Assembly: GCA_963843385.1 (NCBI GenBank)
Contig: CAWJJY010000001.1
Location: 186,001 to 250,000, forward strand
From: CAVOHU01 sp963843385
GTDB lineage: Bacteria; Acidobacteriota; Vicinamibacteria; Vicinamibacterales; JAKQTR01
Direction of reading: 5' to 3'
Length of the DNA: 64,000 nt
The position numbers and the translations under genes are program-made. Below the pieces are notes generated by a model that was not told where the DNA came from, did no database searches, and worked only from the letters and a program-made list of their open reading frames with translations. Positions 17,559 through 25,820 of the stretch are shown piece after piece (positions within the stretch are counted from its first letter, which is position 1; every line of letters starts with the position of its first letter).

Positions 17559-18290
17559 ATGCAGCAGCGCCAGCCACGGGTTGGTGACATTGTCGATGAC
17601 TACTGTCCGCGCGAGCGACGCATCAGCGACCACGCCATCGTCGCGATGGTCACCGACGCGATTCGGCTGGTGCGGTGTACGACCTGCGATGCCGAGCACG
17701 AGTACAAGCAGGCCAAAGTCCCGGTCAGCCGGAAACGCAAAGTCACCGCGCAGGTCGCACCGCCCGCATCGTCAGCCTCATCCGCACCAGACCCTCAGGC
17801 CGAGGGCGCGTTGATCGTCGACGCCGAAGCTGAACTGCCGGTGGTCGCCGATGCCGCCGCCCAGGCGGCTGACGAGGTGGATCCAGCCGAGCCGTCAGCG
17901 GCTGCGCCAACGCCGGCAGAACCTGCCGTGCGCATGCCGGAGGGGTCCGTGCACCGCCAGCTCATCCGGGCCAGGTTACCGAAGGTCGAAGGTCAGGTGC
18001 CGGTGCGCCCGATCCCCGAGTTCACCATGCACAAGTCGGGCGCCCCGGGGAAGCCGTTCCGCGGCAAGGGAGGACGGCCCCAGCACAGTGGGCCCGGTGC
18101 AGGTCTTCACCGCGGGCCCAAGGGGAGCGGCGCGCACGGCCGGCACGCCGGAAGCGACAGGTCGCAGGCGCACGGGCAGCCGGGATCCTTCGCGCACCGG
18201 GGGCCTCGCGGATCGAACGGGCCGATGGGCCCGCACACCTCCCGCGGACCGCACGGCCAAGGCGGTCCCGGCCGGCCAAAGAAGCACTGA
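17559..18290 (+). CDS. Zinc-ribbon-like protein with long disordered basic tail
   Basis: I do not recognise a named family. The first 60 residues look folded (RVGDIVDDYCPRERR, then LVRCTTCDAEHEYK), with Cys residues arranged like a small zinc ribbon. Residues from about 70 are Ala/Pro/Glu-rich, and from about 150 the chain is rich in Gly, His, Pro, Arg and Lys (for example GPHTSRGPHGQGGPGRP). Such a cationic low-complexity tail suggests RNA or nucleic-acid binding, which is inference. AGAGGA precedes the ATG. Twelve bases separate it from fabI. Confidence 0.65.
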   Translation: MQQRQPRVGDIVDDYCPRERRISDHAIVAMVTDAIRLVRCTTCDAEHEYKQAKVPVSRKRKVTAQVAPPASSASSAPDPQAEGALIVDAEAELPVVADAAAQAADEVDPAEPSAAAPTPAEPAVRMPEGSVHRQLIRARLPKVEGQVPVRPIPEFTMHKSGAPGKPFRGKGGRPQHSGPGAGLHRGPKGSGAHGRHAGSDRSQAHGQPGSFAHRGPRGSNGPMGPHTSRGPHGQGGPGRPKKH

Positions 18291-18302
18291 TCCCGTCCTG
18301 AG

Positions 18303-19076
18303 ATGAGTGACCTTTCCGGGAAGCACGGTCTCATCGTCGGCATCGCCAACAAGAGGTCGATCGCGTGGGCGATCGCGCAAGCCGTCTCTCGCGATGGGGC
18401 GCGCCTCGCCATCACCTACCAGGGTGAGCGGTTCGCCGACGCGGTACGCGAGCTGGCAGCCGAACTCGATCGACCGCTGCTCCTGCCTTGTGACGTCACC
18501 TCTGACGGACAGGTCGCCGACCTGTTCCGGGAAGTGGACCGGGAATTCGGCGGCCTGGACTTCGTGCTGCATGGCGCGGCGTTCGCGCCCCGTGAAGAGC
18601 TGTCCCGCCCGTTTGTCGAGACCAGCCGCGAGGGATTCCGAATCGCCCTCGATGTCAGCGCGTACTCGCTGATCACGCTCGCGCGCGGCGCGGCTCCGCT
18701 GATGGCGCGGCGCGGCGGCGGGAGCATCGTGACCCTGACCTACCTCGGAAGCCAGAGGGTGTTCCCGAACTATAACGTCATGGGTGTGGCCAAGGCCGCG
18801 CTCGAAGCGACGATGAGATACCTGGCGGCGGACCTCGGCAAGCAGAACATCCGCGTCAACGCCGTGTCGGCCGGCCCGATCCGGACCCTGGCCGCCTCCG
18901 GCATCACAGGTTTTTCGGGAATCCTGCAGGTCTACCGCGACCGGGCGCCGCTTGGACGCAGCGCAGAGGTGGAAGAGGTCGCCGAGGCGGGGCGGTTCCT
19001 GCTGGGGCCTGAGAGCAACGGGATCACCGGCGAAATCCTGATGGTCGACGGCGGTTATCACGCGATGGGAATCTGA
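18303..19076 (+). CDS. fabI: Enoyl-[acyl-carrier-protein] reductase FabI-type
   Basis: This 257-residue short-chain dehydrogenase performs the last reduction of fatty-acid elongation with NADH. It has the FabI-specific nucleotide start GLIVGIANKRSIAWAIA instead of the usual SDR TGxxxGxG, and the catalytic YNVMGVAK (Tyr-x6-Lys), which is FabI spacing. SAGPIRTLAASGI and GEILMVDGGYH also fit. It is probably co-transcribed with the zinc-ribbon protein and the following oxidoreductase. Confidence 0.9.
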   Translation: MSDLSGKHGLIVGIANKRSIAWAIAQAVSRDGARLAITYQGERFADAVRELAAELDRPLLLPCDVTSDGQVADLFREVDREFGGLDFVLHGAAFAPREELSRPFVETSREGFRIALDVSAYSLITLARGAAPLMARRGGGSIVTLTYLGSQRVFPNYNVMGVAKAALEATMRYLAADLGKQNIRVNAVSAGPIRTLAASGITGFSGILQVYRDRAPLGRSAEVEEVAEAGRFLLGPESNGITGEILMVDGGYHAMGI

Positions 19077-19081
19077 CTCGT

Positions 19082-19798
19082 GTGACCGCACCCCTTCTGC
19101 TGACGCTCCGCGTCGCTGAGATACGGCGTGAGACCCCCAGGGCCGCCCTGGTGTGCCTCGATCTCGCCGGTGCCCGCTTCGGGTTCAAGGCCGGGCAGAC
19201 CGTCAACGTCGGCCTTGAAGGCGGGAGTCTGCGGAAGCCTTACTCCCTTGCCTGCTCGCCCGAACGGGCACGCGAGTCGGGCCTGCTCGAACTGCTGGTG
19301 AGCCAGGACGCTCACGGGCGCTTTGCCGGCCACCTCTCTGGCCTCGAGCGAGGCTCGCGAGTGGAGCTGGAAGGACCGACAGGCCGTTTCGTTCTTCCGT
19401 CAGTCATTTCCTCACATCCGTCCGTCTTCATCGCCGGCGGGGTTGGCATCGCGCCTCTTCGCGCGATGATCGAGTCCCTGCTGGCTGCCGATCAAAGTGC
19501 CGATGTCGCGCTTGTCTACAGCGCGAGGACCCCCGACGATTTCGCCTTCGTGGGTCAGTTTCGACGCATGGCGCAGCAGCGGAAGATCCGGCTGCGGCAG
19601 ACCGTCACTCGAGGGGCCGGACCGGCGTGGAAAGGCCGTCACGGCCGCGTCAATCCGGGGCTGCTGTCCGAGATCATCGGGAAGCCGGCTGCCACGTCCT
19701 GTTTCGTATGCGGTCCGGATGCGCTGGTCGCCGAGGTGCCGCTGATGCTGCGTGACATCGGCGTCGCGCCCTCACGCATCCACTACGAGAGGTTCTAA
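19082..19798 (+). CDS. FAD/NAD(P)-binding ferredoxin reductase-like oxidoreductase
   Basis: The 238-residue protein has the layout of the ferredoxin-NADP reductase superfamily: an FAD-binding barrel with RKPYSLACSPE (flavin motif RxYS-like), then an NAD-binding domain with FIAGGVGIAPLRAMI and the C-terminal CGPDALV. No iron-sulfur domain is present, so it is a stand-alone reductase. The GTG start lies five bases after the fabI stop codon, indicating the same transcript. The electron acceptor is unknown. Confidence 0.8.
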   Translation: MTAPLLLTLRVAEIRRETPRAALVCLDLAGARFGFKAGQTVNVGLEGGSLRKPYSLACSPERARESGLLELLVSQDAHGRFAGHLSGLERGSRVELEGPTGRFVLPSVISSHPSVFIAGGVGIAPLRAMIESLLAADQSADVALVYSARTPDDFAFVGQFRRMAQQRKIRLRQTVTRGAGPAWKGRHGRVNPGLLSEIIGKPAATSCFVCGPDALVAEVPLMLRDIGVAPSRIHYERF

Positions 19799-20123
19799 CC
19801 CCGATGCGCCAACTCGGCCGTCGGCCATCGATCGCGAAGCCAACGGACCGAGGCCGGCTACCAGGGGTCAAACGCAGATCGCCCACTCCGTGCTGTCGGG
19901 CCTGCGTGTAAGGGAGACCGTCGGGCGCCGCACCATTCGACACCTGGCGCCGAAGTGGTGTATCTTCCCCGCACCTGTCGATCCCGCGACGAGTTAGGCC
20001 CCGTGTAAACAAGCCCCCATCCAGCCTCGTATTGCGGACCGTGGCAGCGACGCACGCGACCCCTACCGGTTCGCCGCGTCATTCCTTACCTGGGATCGAA
20101 GAGTCGGATTCATCGGAGGCATC
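19799..20123 (+). other. Intergenic region before the S9 peptidase
   Basis: No gene is supported in these 325 bases. A TATCTT hexamer near 19960 could be part of a promoter, and GGAGG stands just before the next start codon. I saw no strong hairpin or repeat. Confidence 0.4.
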
Positions 20124-23034
20124 ATGAAGATAGGCCCGCGCACTACCCACCGCGACCTGGCGACATACGTCGTGCTGGCGGCGGTGGCCCTTGTTCTCGC
20201 GCTCACCCCGCACGCACTGACGGCGCAAGGGGCCCAGCCGCCTCAGGCGGCCCCGGCCGCGCAGACTGCCAAGCCAGCGGCCGAGAAGCCGGCGGCGCCA
20301 GCCAAGCCGCTCAGCCCCGCTGACCGGGTACTTCAATCCGAGTCCTACACCGCGCCTCCGCCTGAGCTGGCCGAGGCGGTGCTGGCTCCCCGGCACCTGA
20401 ACATCTCGCTGTCGAGTCCGAGCCCCGACAAGAAGTGGTTCCTGAACGAAATCGGCGACGGCCCGGTCCCGATGACCACCTTCTCGAAGCCGTTCCATGA
20501 ACTGGGCGGCGTCTTCGTCGATTTCAAGGCCAATCGGGCGCGCACGCTCACCATCCGCAACAACGTCGGCATCCAGATCATCTCGACTGCGGACGGCACG
20601 AAGAAACAGATCGAGATCATGGCGACGCCGGCTTCCGGAGCCAGGAAGCCCGTGACCCCGCCGCCGGCCGTACCGGGTGTCGAACGCCACCTGGTCGCCT
20701 GACGGGAAATCCATTGCCTTCTTCGTCCACACCGACGACGCCACGCATATCTGGGTCGCCGATATCGCGACGGGCAAGAGCCGCCAGATCACGACGAAGC
20801 CGGTGCTGGCGACCATCGTCACCAATTTCGATTTCACGTCCGACAGCAAGCAGATCGCAACCGTCCTGATTCCTGACAATCGGGCCCCCATGCCGCAGGC
20901 ACCCCCGGCGCCGGCAGGGCCGCAGGTGAAGATCTCGGAGGACGCCGAGCGCCACAGGCTTCGTACGTTCCCGAGCCTGATGACGACGGACTACGAATTG
21001 CGCCTGCTCGAGTGGCACGCGACGGGCCAGCTGGCCCTCATCGATATTCAGGCCGCAGCGGATCCGAACGCGCGCCCCGCGAAGGGTGCGCCCGCCAGGG
21101 GTGTGAAGAAGATCGGACAGCCCGCAATGATCCGATCGCTCGATGCCTCGCCCGACGGCAAGTACGTGCGCGTGACGCGTATGACCAGGCCGTTTTCCTA
21201 CATCGTTCCCGTTTCCAATTTCGGGTCCGTCGAGGAAATCGTGGACGGTGACGGCAAGGCGCTCGCGAAGCTGAACGATCGGCCGCTCAACGAAGGAACC
21301 CAGGACGACACCGCTCCGGACCCGGCCGCAGGCGGCGGGCGCGGCGGAGCGCAGGCCGAGCAGGGCAAACGCGAACTGGCGTGGCGCGCCGATGGCCAGG
21401 GCATGACGTATCTCGAGCAGGAACCTGCGCCTCCGGGAGAAACGCCGGCCGGCGGGCGGGCAACCGGTGGCGGCCGCGCCGGACGCGCGGCGGCGGCAGC
21501 AGGTGGCGCGCAGGCAGCAGGTGCTGGCCGCGGCCAGGCCGCGCAGCGGAAGGACCGGCTCTATCAGTGGCTGCCGCCCTTCGACGAGAAGAGCGCCAAG
21601 GTCATCTTCGAAAACAACACCCGGATGACGGGTCACCGATTCTCGCCGGACATGCAGACGCTGTTCTGGAGAGAGACGAGCGGTCAGAACACCGTTGAGA
21701 ACGCGGTGTATCTCAACGCGCCGACCCAGAAGTACACGCTCGTGCGATTCCGGACCGATGACCAGGCCGCCAGCCCGGGCTCGATCGTGATGCTGCGGGG
21801 CGGCGGCGGTGGCGGCCGCGGCGGCGGCGCGCCGGCCGGCGGCGGGCGCGGTGGTGGCGGCGGAGCTGGCGGCGGCATCGTGATGCTTTCGGCCGACGGG
21901 AGCAGCGTGTTCTACCAGGGCAGTATCAACGACAAGAATCCCGAACAGGTCGGCCCGAAATCGTTCATCAAGAAGGTCACCATCAAGACCGGCGAGAGCA
22001 AGCCGATCTACGAGGGCGACAACAACGGCGTCTACGAGACCGTGGTCACGCCGATCGACCTCGACGCCAGCAGGTTCGTCGTCGAGCGCCAGAGCCCGAC
22101 GCAGGTGCCGCAGTTCTTCCTGGTGGAGGGGACCAACCGGAAACCGCTCACCGAGAACAAGGACCTCTTCCCGGATCTGACCGGCGCGACCAAGCTGCGC
22201 GTTCCCGTCGAGCGAGCCGACGGCTTCAAGTTCAGGGTCACCGTCATGCTGCCGCCCGGCTACAAGGACGGCACGCGACTGCCCGCGCTCTTCTGGTTCT
22301 ATCCTCGCGAGTTCACCAACCAGGAGGCGTTCGATCAGCCGGACCGCACGTTCAACAAGAACACCTTCACGAACTACGGCATCAGGTCCATGCAGTTCTT
22401 CGTCCGCCAGGGCTACGCCGTGGTGGTCGACTCGCCGGCGCTGCCGATTGTCGGCGCGCAGGGGCAGCAGAACAACAACTACGTGAACGACCTGCGCAAC
22501 GACCTGTCGGCCGTCATCGACGAACTGGATCGGCGAGCCATCATCGATCGCAACAGGCTCGCGATCGGCGGGCACAGCTACGGCGCGTTCACCACGGTCA
22601 ACGCCATGGTCCACACGCCGTTCTTCAAGGCAGGGATCAGCGGTGACGGCGCCTACAACCGGACGCTCACGCCCATCGGTTTCCAGAGCGAGCGCCGGGA
22701 TCTGTGGGAGGCGCCGAACGTCTATCTCGGCATGTCGCCGTTCCTCTACGCGAACAACCTGACGGGGGCGCTGCTGATGTACCACGGCCTGGGCGACCAG
22801 AACGTGGGCACTGACCCGGACAATTCGATACGCCTGTTCCACGCGCTCAACGGCCTGGGCAAGCCTGTCGCGATGTACCTCTATCCGTTGGAGGACCACG
22901 GGCCCGCCTCGCGCGAGACGCTGCTCGATCTGTGGGCACGGTGGGCCGCGTGGCTCGACAAGTACGTCAAGAACCCGCAGAAGGCCGACAAGAAGGCCGC
23001 ACCGGAGACTGCGCCGGGCGGCGGCGGGAACTGA
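20124..23034 (+). pseudogene. S9 family serine peptidase (prolyl oligopeptidase type), frameshifted
   Basis: The gene starts with GGAGG and MKIGPRTTH, a signal sequence, then an Ala/Pro/Lys linker and a beta-propeller region. Near 20675 the frame ends at HLVA-stop while a second frame begins VSNATWSPDGKSIAFF, a typical propeller repeat, so a single indel splits one protein. The second part continues for about 785 residues with Gly-rich loops, the hydrolase domain with nucleophile motif GGHSYGAF, and the catalytic His in LEDHGPAS. Exported S9 peptidases of this type release peptides in the periplasm. If the frameshift is a sequencing error, the peptidase is complete. Confidence 0.8.
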
Positions 23035-23370
23035 CCGCAGCGGGCGTCCGCAAGGGTCGCCCGGGCATCGGCCGACGGCTGGCGGCCGGCGGCTATACGC
23101 GCTCGCGCTTTGGGCGCGCGGCGGGTCTTGACGCCAGGCGACGCCAGGGCTCGTCTTGTGCCCGGCCGACAGCCTGGATGTTCGAATTGGGCCGGTTTCA
23201 TCCGCGGTCTCGCACCACGGGTGAGGCCGGCCCCGTCTCCGATGGCTTCCGGGCCTGGCGCTCGGTTGTCGTGGGTACGCGCCGGGAATGGAGCACGCGG
23301 ACTTCAGCCCGCGTGTCCGGGGTGAAGACACTCATCGAATGTGAGCCTCGCGATTAGACAGGCCGGTGAC
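23035..23370 (+). other. Intergenic region with heptamers and a REP-like palindrome
   Basis: No gene is supported. Three heptamers (CCGACGG, CTGGCGG, CCGGCGG at 23072-23092) fit the repeat family on one or other strand. At 23294-23315 CACGCGG and CCGCGTG form an inverted repeat around ACTTCAGC, a REP-like hairpin. Confidence 0.5.
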
Positions 23371-24645
23371 ATGCGGTTCCCAACGGCGTGGCAGGGCACG
23401 GCGGCGCGCGGGCGCCAGATGGCGGCGATACTTGCGGCGGTCGTGGGCCTGGCCGCGGCGGTCGCCTCCGCGAGAGAGCCGCAGAAACCTCAGGCCCCGG
23501 TGTTCAAAGGCGGCGTCGAACTGGTCGCCGTCGACGTGCAGATCATCGACCGGGAAGGCAAGCCCATCCCAAGTTTGGCCCCGGCCGATTTCGAGGTGTC
23601 CATCAACGGCGGATCGCGGCGGGTCGTGTCGGCGGAGTTCATCCGCTACTCGGCTTCCGCGCCATCAAGCGAGCCGGCCGCATCGCAGCCCGCTCCCGCT
23701 CCCAACCAGGCGGCTCCGCCTCGCGCGTCCACGGGCCGCAACATCATCATCGCCGTCGACGAGCACAGCTTTCGTTTCGCCAACGCGAAGGCCGCGATGC
23801 AGGCGGCGGGCAGGTTCATCGATCACCTCGAGCCCGAGGACCGCGTCGGGCTCTATGCGTACCCCACCGGCGGCTCAGACCTGAATCTGACTCGCGATCA
23901 CGCCTCCGTCCGGAAGTCGCTCGAGAGCATCGTCGGCCTGCTCAACGTGCCGATCACGCGCTTCAACCTCAGTGCGGCCGAGGTGATCGACATCTCGGCC
24001 GGTGACGCCGACGTCATCAACGCGGTCGTCGCCAGGGAGTGTCAGCGCGACACGAGAACCTGCCCGAGGGAGGTTCGCATGGAAGCGACTTCCCTCGCCG
24101 GCCTGTTCGAGATGGAGGTCGCGCAGAGCCTGAACGGCCTGCACACGCTGCTGCAGAGCCTCTCGGTGCTGCCCGGGCGAAAGACGCTCGTCCTCGTGAG
24201 CGGCGGGTTGCTGGCCTCCGATCGGCCCGGCGGCCGTCCCGACCTGTCGCTCGAGACGATGGCGCTGGGGCGCGAGGCGGCCGCGTCGAACACGAGCCTC
24301 TACGGGATCCACATGGATTCGAGCTTCCTGGACGCGTTCTCGGCGGACAAGCGCACAACCACGCCGCTCATGCTTCGCGACAGCACCGTGCTCGGCCGCG
24401 GGCTCGACCTGTTCACCGGCGCCGCCGGCGGCACGCTCATCCGCATCGAGGCGGGCACGGGAGACAGGGCGTACCAGCGCGTACTGCGCGAGACATCGGC
24501 CTATTACCTGCTTGGCGTCGAGCCGGCCGAAACCGATCGGGACGGCAAGACCCACAACATTCGCGTGAAGGTCAAACAACGTGGAGCGACGGTGCGAAGC
24601 CGCTCGACGGTGATTATTCCAAAGCCCGCTTCGCCCCTTCCGTGA
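23371..24645 (+). CDS. VWFA-related Acidobacterial-type domain protein, exported
   Basis: The 424-residue product has a signal peptide (hydrophobic MAAILAAVVGLAAAVASA) and then the pattern VELVAVDVQIIDREGKPIPS, typical of the Acidobacterial VWFA-related family. A von Willebrand factor A fold follows, with IIIAVDEHSF taking the place of the usual DxSxS strand and LPGRKTLVLVSGG near residue 265. The MIDAS-like motif is therefore atypical (DEHSF). The function is unknown; adhesion or envelope scaffolding is a guess. I chose ATG MRFPTAW; a GTG 10 codons upstream is possible. Confidence 0.72.
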   Translation: MRFPTAWQGTAARGRQMAAILAAVVGLAAAVASAREPQKPQAPVFKGGVELVAVDVQIIDREGKPIPSLAPADFEVSINGGSRRVVSAEFIRYSASAPSSEPAASQPAPAPNQAAPPRASTGRNIIIAVDEHSFRFANAKAAMQAAGRFIDHLEPEDRVGLYAYPTGGSDLNLTRDHASVRKSLESIVGLLNVPITRFNLSAAEVIDISAGDADVINAVVARECQRDTRTCPREVRMEATSLAGLFEMEVAQSLNGLHTLLQSLSVLPGRKTLVLVSGGLLASDRPGGRPDLSLETMALGREAAASNTSLYGIHMDSSFLDAFSADKRTTTPLMLRDSTVLGRGLDLFTGAAGGTLIRIEAGTGDRAYQRVLRETSAYYLLGVEPAETDRDGKTHNIRVKVKQRGATVRSRSTVIIPKPASPLP

Positions 24646-24703
24646 CCCAGCCCGCGTGCCGGACTAATTCCGGACGTGGAGAACAACCTTCGGGGGACCA
24701 GAG

Positions 24704-25813
24704 ATGCGTAGACGATTGCAGCCGCTCGTGATTGCAGCCCTGTTCCTGGCGACGAGCTTCCTCGGGTCTGTGGCCGCGCAGACGCCGCCGCAAATACCTC
24801 CTGCGGCGCAGGGCGGAACTCCTCAGGCCGCGCCGCCCAAGCCCGTGCCAGTGCCGGCAGGGGCTGCCCAGGCGCAGCCACCCAAACCCGTGGCGTTGCC
24901 GGCAGGGGCTACGCAGGCGCAACCAGCCAAACCCGTCACGGCCCAGCCGCAGACTCCTCCGGAATACGGTCCGGCCAAGGGCACGCTCGTGATCGTCGGC
25001 GGCGGATCGACCGAGGGCACGGGCATCGTGGAGAAGTTCATCCAGCTCGCAGGCGGGCCCGACGCCAGGTTCGTGATCGTCCCGACGGCCGGCGGCAACA
25101 AGAACCCGGACGGGACCATCCGGGTCTACAAAGAGGAACAGGTCATCGCGTCGTGGCTCAGGCGAGGACTCAAGAACGTCAAGATGCTGCACACCCACGA
25201 TCCGAAGGTCGCCGACACCGAAGGATTCGCGAAGGTCCTGCGTGACGCCAACGCCGTGTGGTTCGACGGCGGCCGCCAGTGGAACATCGTCGATTCGTAC
25301 ATGAACACGCTGACCTACCGGGAATTCCACAAGGTGCTCGAACGCGGCGGCGTGATCGGCGGGAGCTCGGCCGGGGCGACCATCCAGGGCGACTACCTCG
25401 TGCGCGGGGCGGTTGCCGGCGCGCAAATCATGATGACGCCGGAGAAGGAGCACGAGCACGGGTTCAGCTTCCTACGGAAATCCGCCATCGACCAGCACAT
25501 CAATACCCGCAATCGGTGGGACGATCTGATGCAAGTCATTCAGAAGATGCCGAACCTGCTCGGCATCGGCCTCTCGGAAGGCACCGCCATCATCGTGACG
25601 GGCGACACCTTCGAAGTGATGGGCAAGTGGAAGGTCGCGATCCACGACAACGCGAGGCTGTACCAGCCGTGGGAGAAGCCCTACTACGTGCTCTCGGCGG
25701 GCGATGCCTACAACATGAAGACCAGGAAGATCGAGAAGCTCGGGATCGGCGCCACGCCGCGCACGCCCGCAGCGGGGCGCGGAGCGGGCGGAGACCCGGG
25801 AGGGGGCCGCTGA
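24704..25813 (+). CDS. Cyanophycinase-like S51 peptidase, exported
   Basis: This 369-residue protein has a signal peptide, a low-complexity region with 15-residue repeats (PKPVPVPAGAAQAQP, PKPVALPAGATQAQP, then AKPV), and an S51 domain: GTLVIVGGGSTEGTGIV, WFDGGRQWNIVDSY and the nucleophile in IGGSSAGATIQGDY. Family members hydrolyse cyanophycin-type or Asp-dipeptide bonds. The His/Glu partners are likely in the EHEHGF and QHINTR region. The export signal suggests a periplasmic or secreted enzyme; the true substrate is unknown. It converges with the c-di-GMP gene, 7 bases apart. Confidence 0.8.
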   Translation: MRRRLQPLVIAALFLATSFLGSVAAQTPPQIPPAAQGGTPQAAPPKPVPVPAGAAQAQPPKPVALPAGATQAQPAKPVTAQPQTPPEYGPAKGTLVIVGGGSTEGTGIVEKFIQLAGGPDARFVIVPTAGGNKNPDGTIRVYKEEQVIASWLRRGLKNVKMLHTHDPKVADTEGFAKVLRDANAVWFDGGRQWNIVDSYMNTLTYREFHKVLERGGVIGGSSAGATIQGDYLVRGAVAGAQIMMTPEKEHEHGFSFLRKSAIDQHINTRNRWDDLMQVIQKMPNLLGIGLSEGTAIIVTGDTFEVMGKWKVAIHDNARLYQPWEKPYYVLSAGDAYNMKTRKIEKLGIGATPRTPAAGRGAGGDPGGGR

Positions 25814-25820
25814 GAGATCT

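Noticed and set aside
20617..23331. 904-codon minus-strand open frame
   Set aside because: It is antisense to the S9 peptidase; the plus-strand frame has catalytic motifs.
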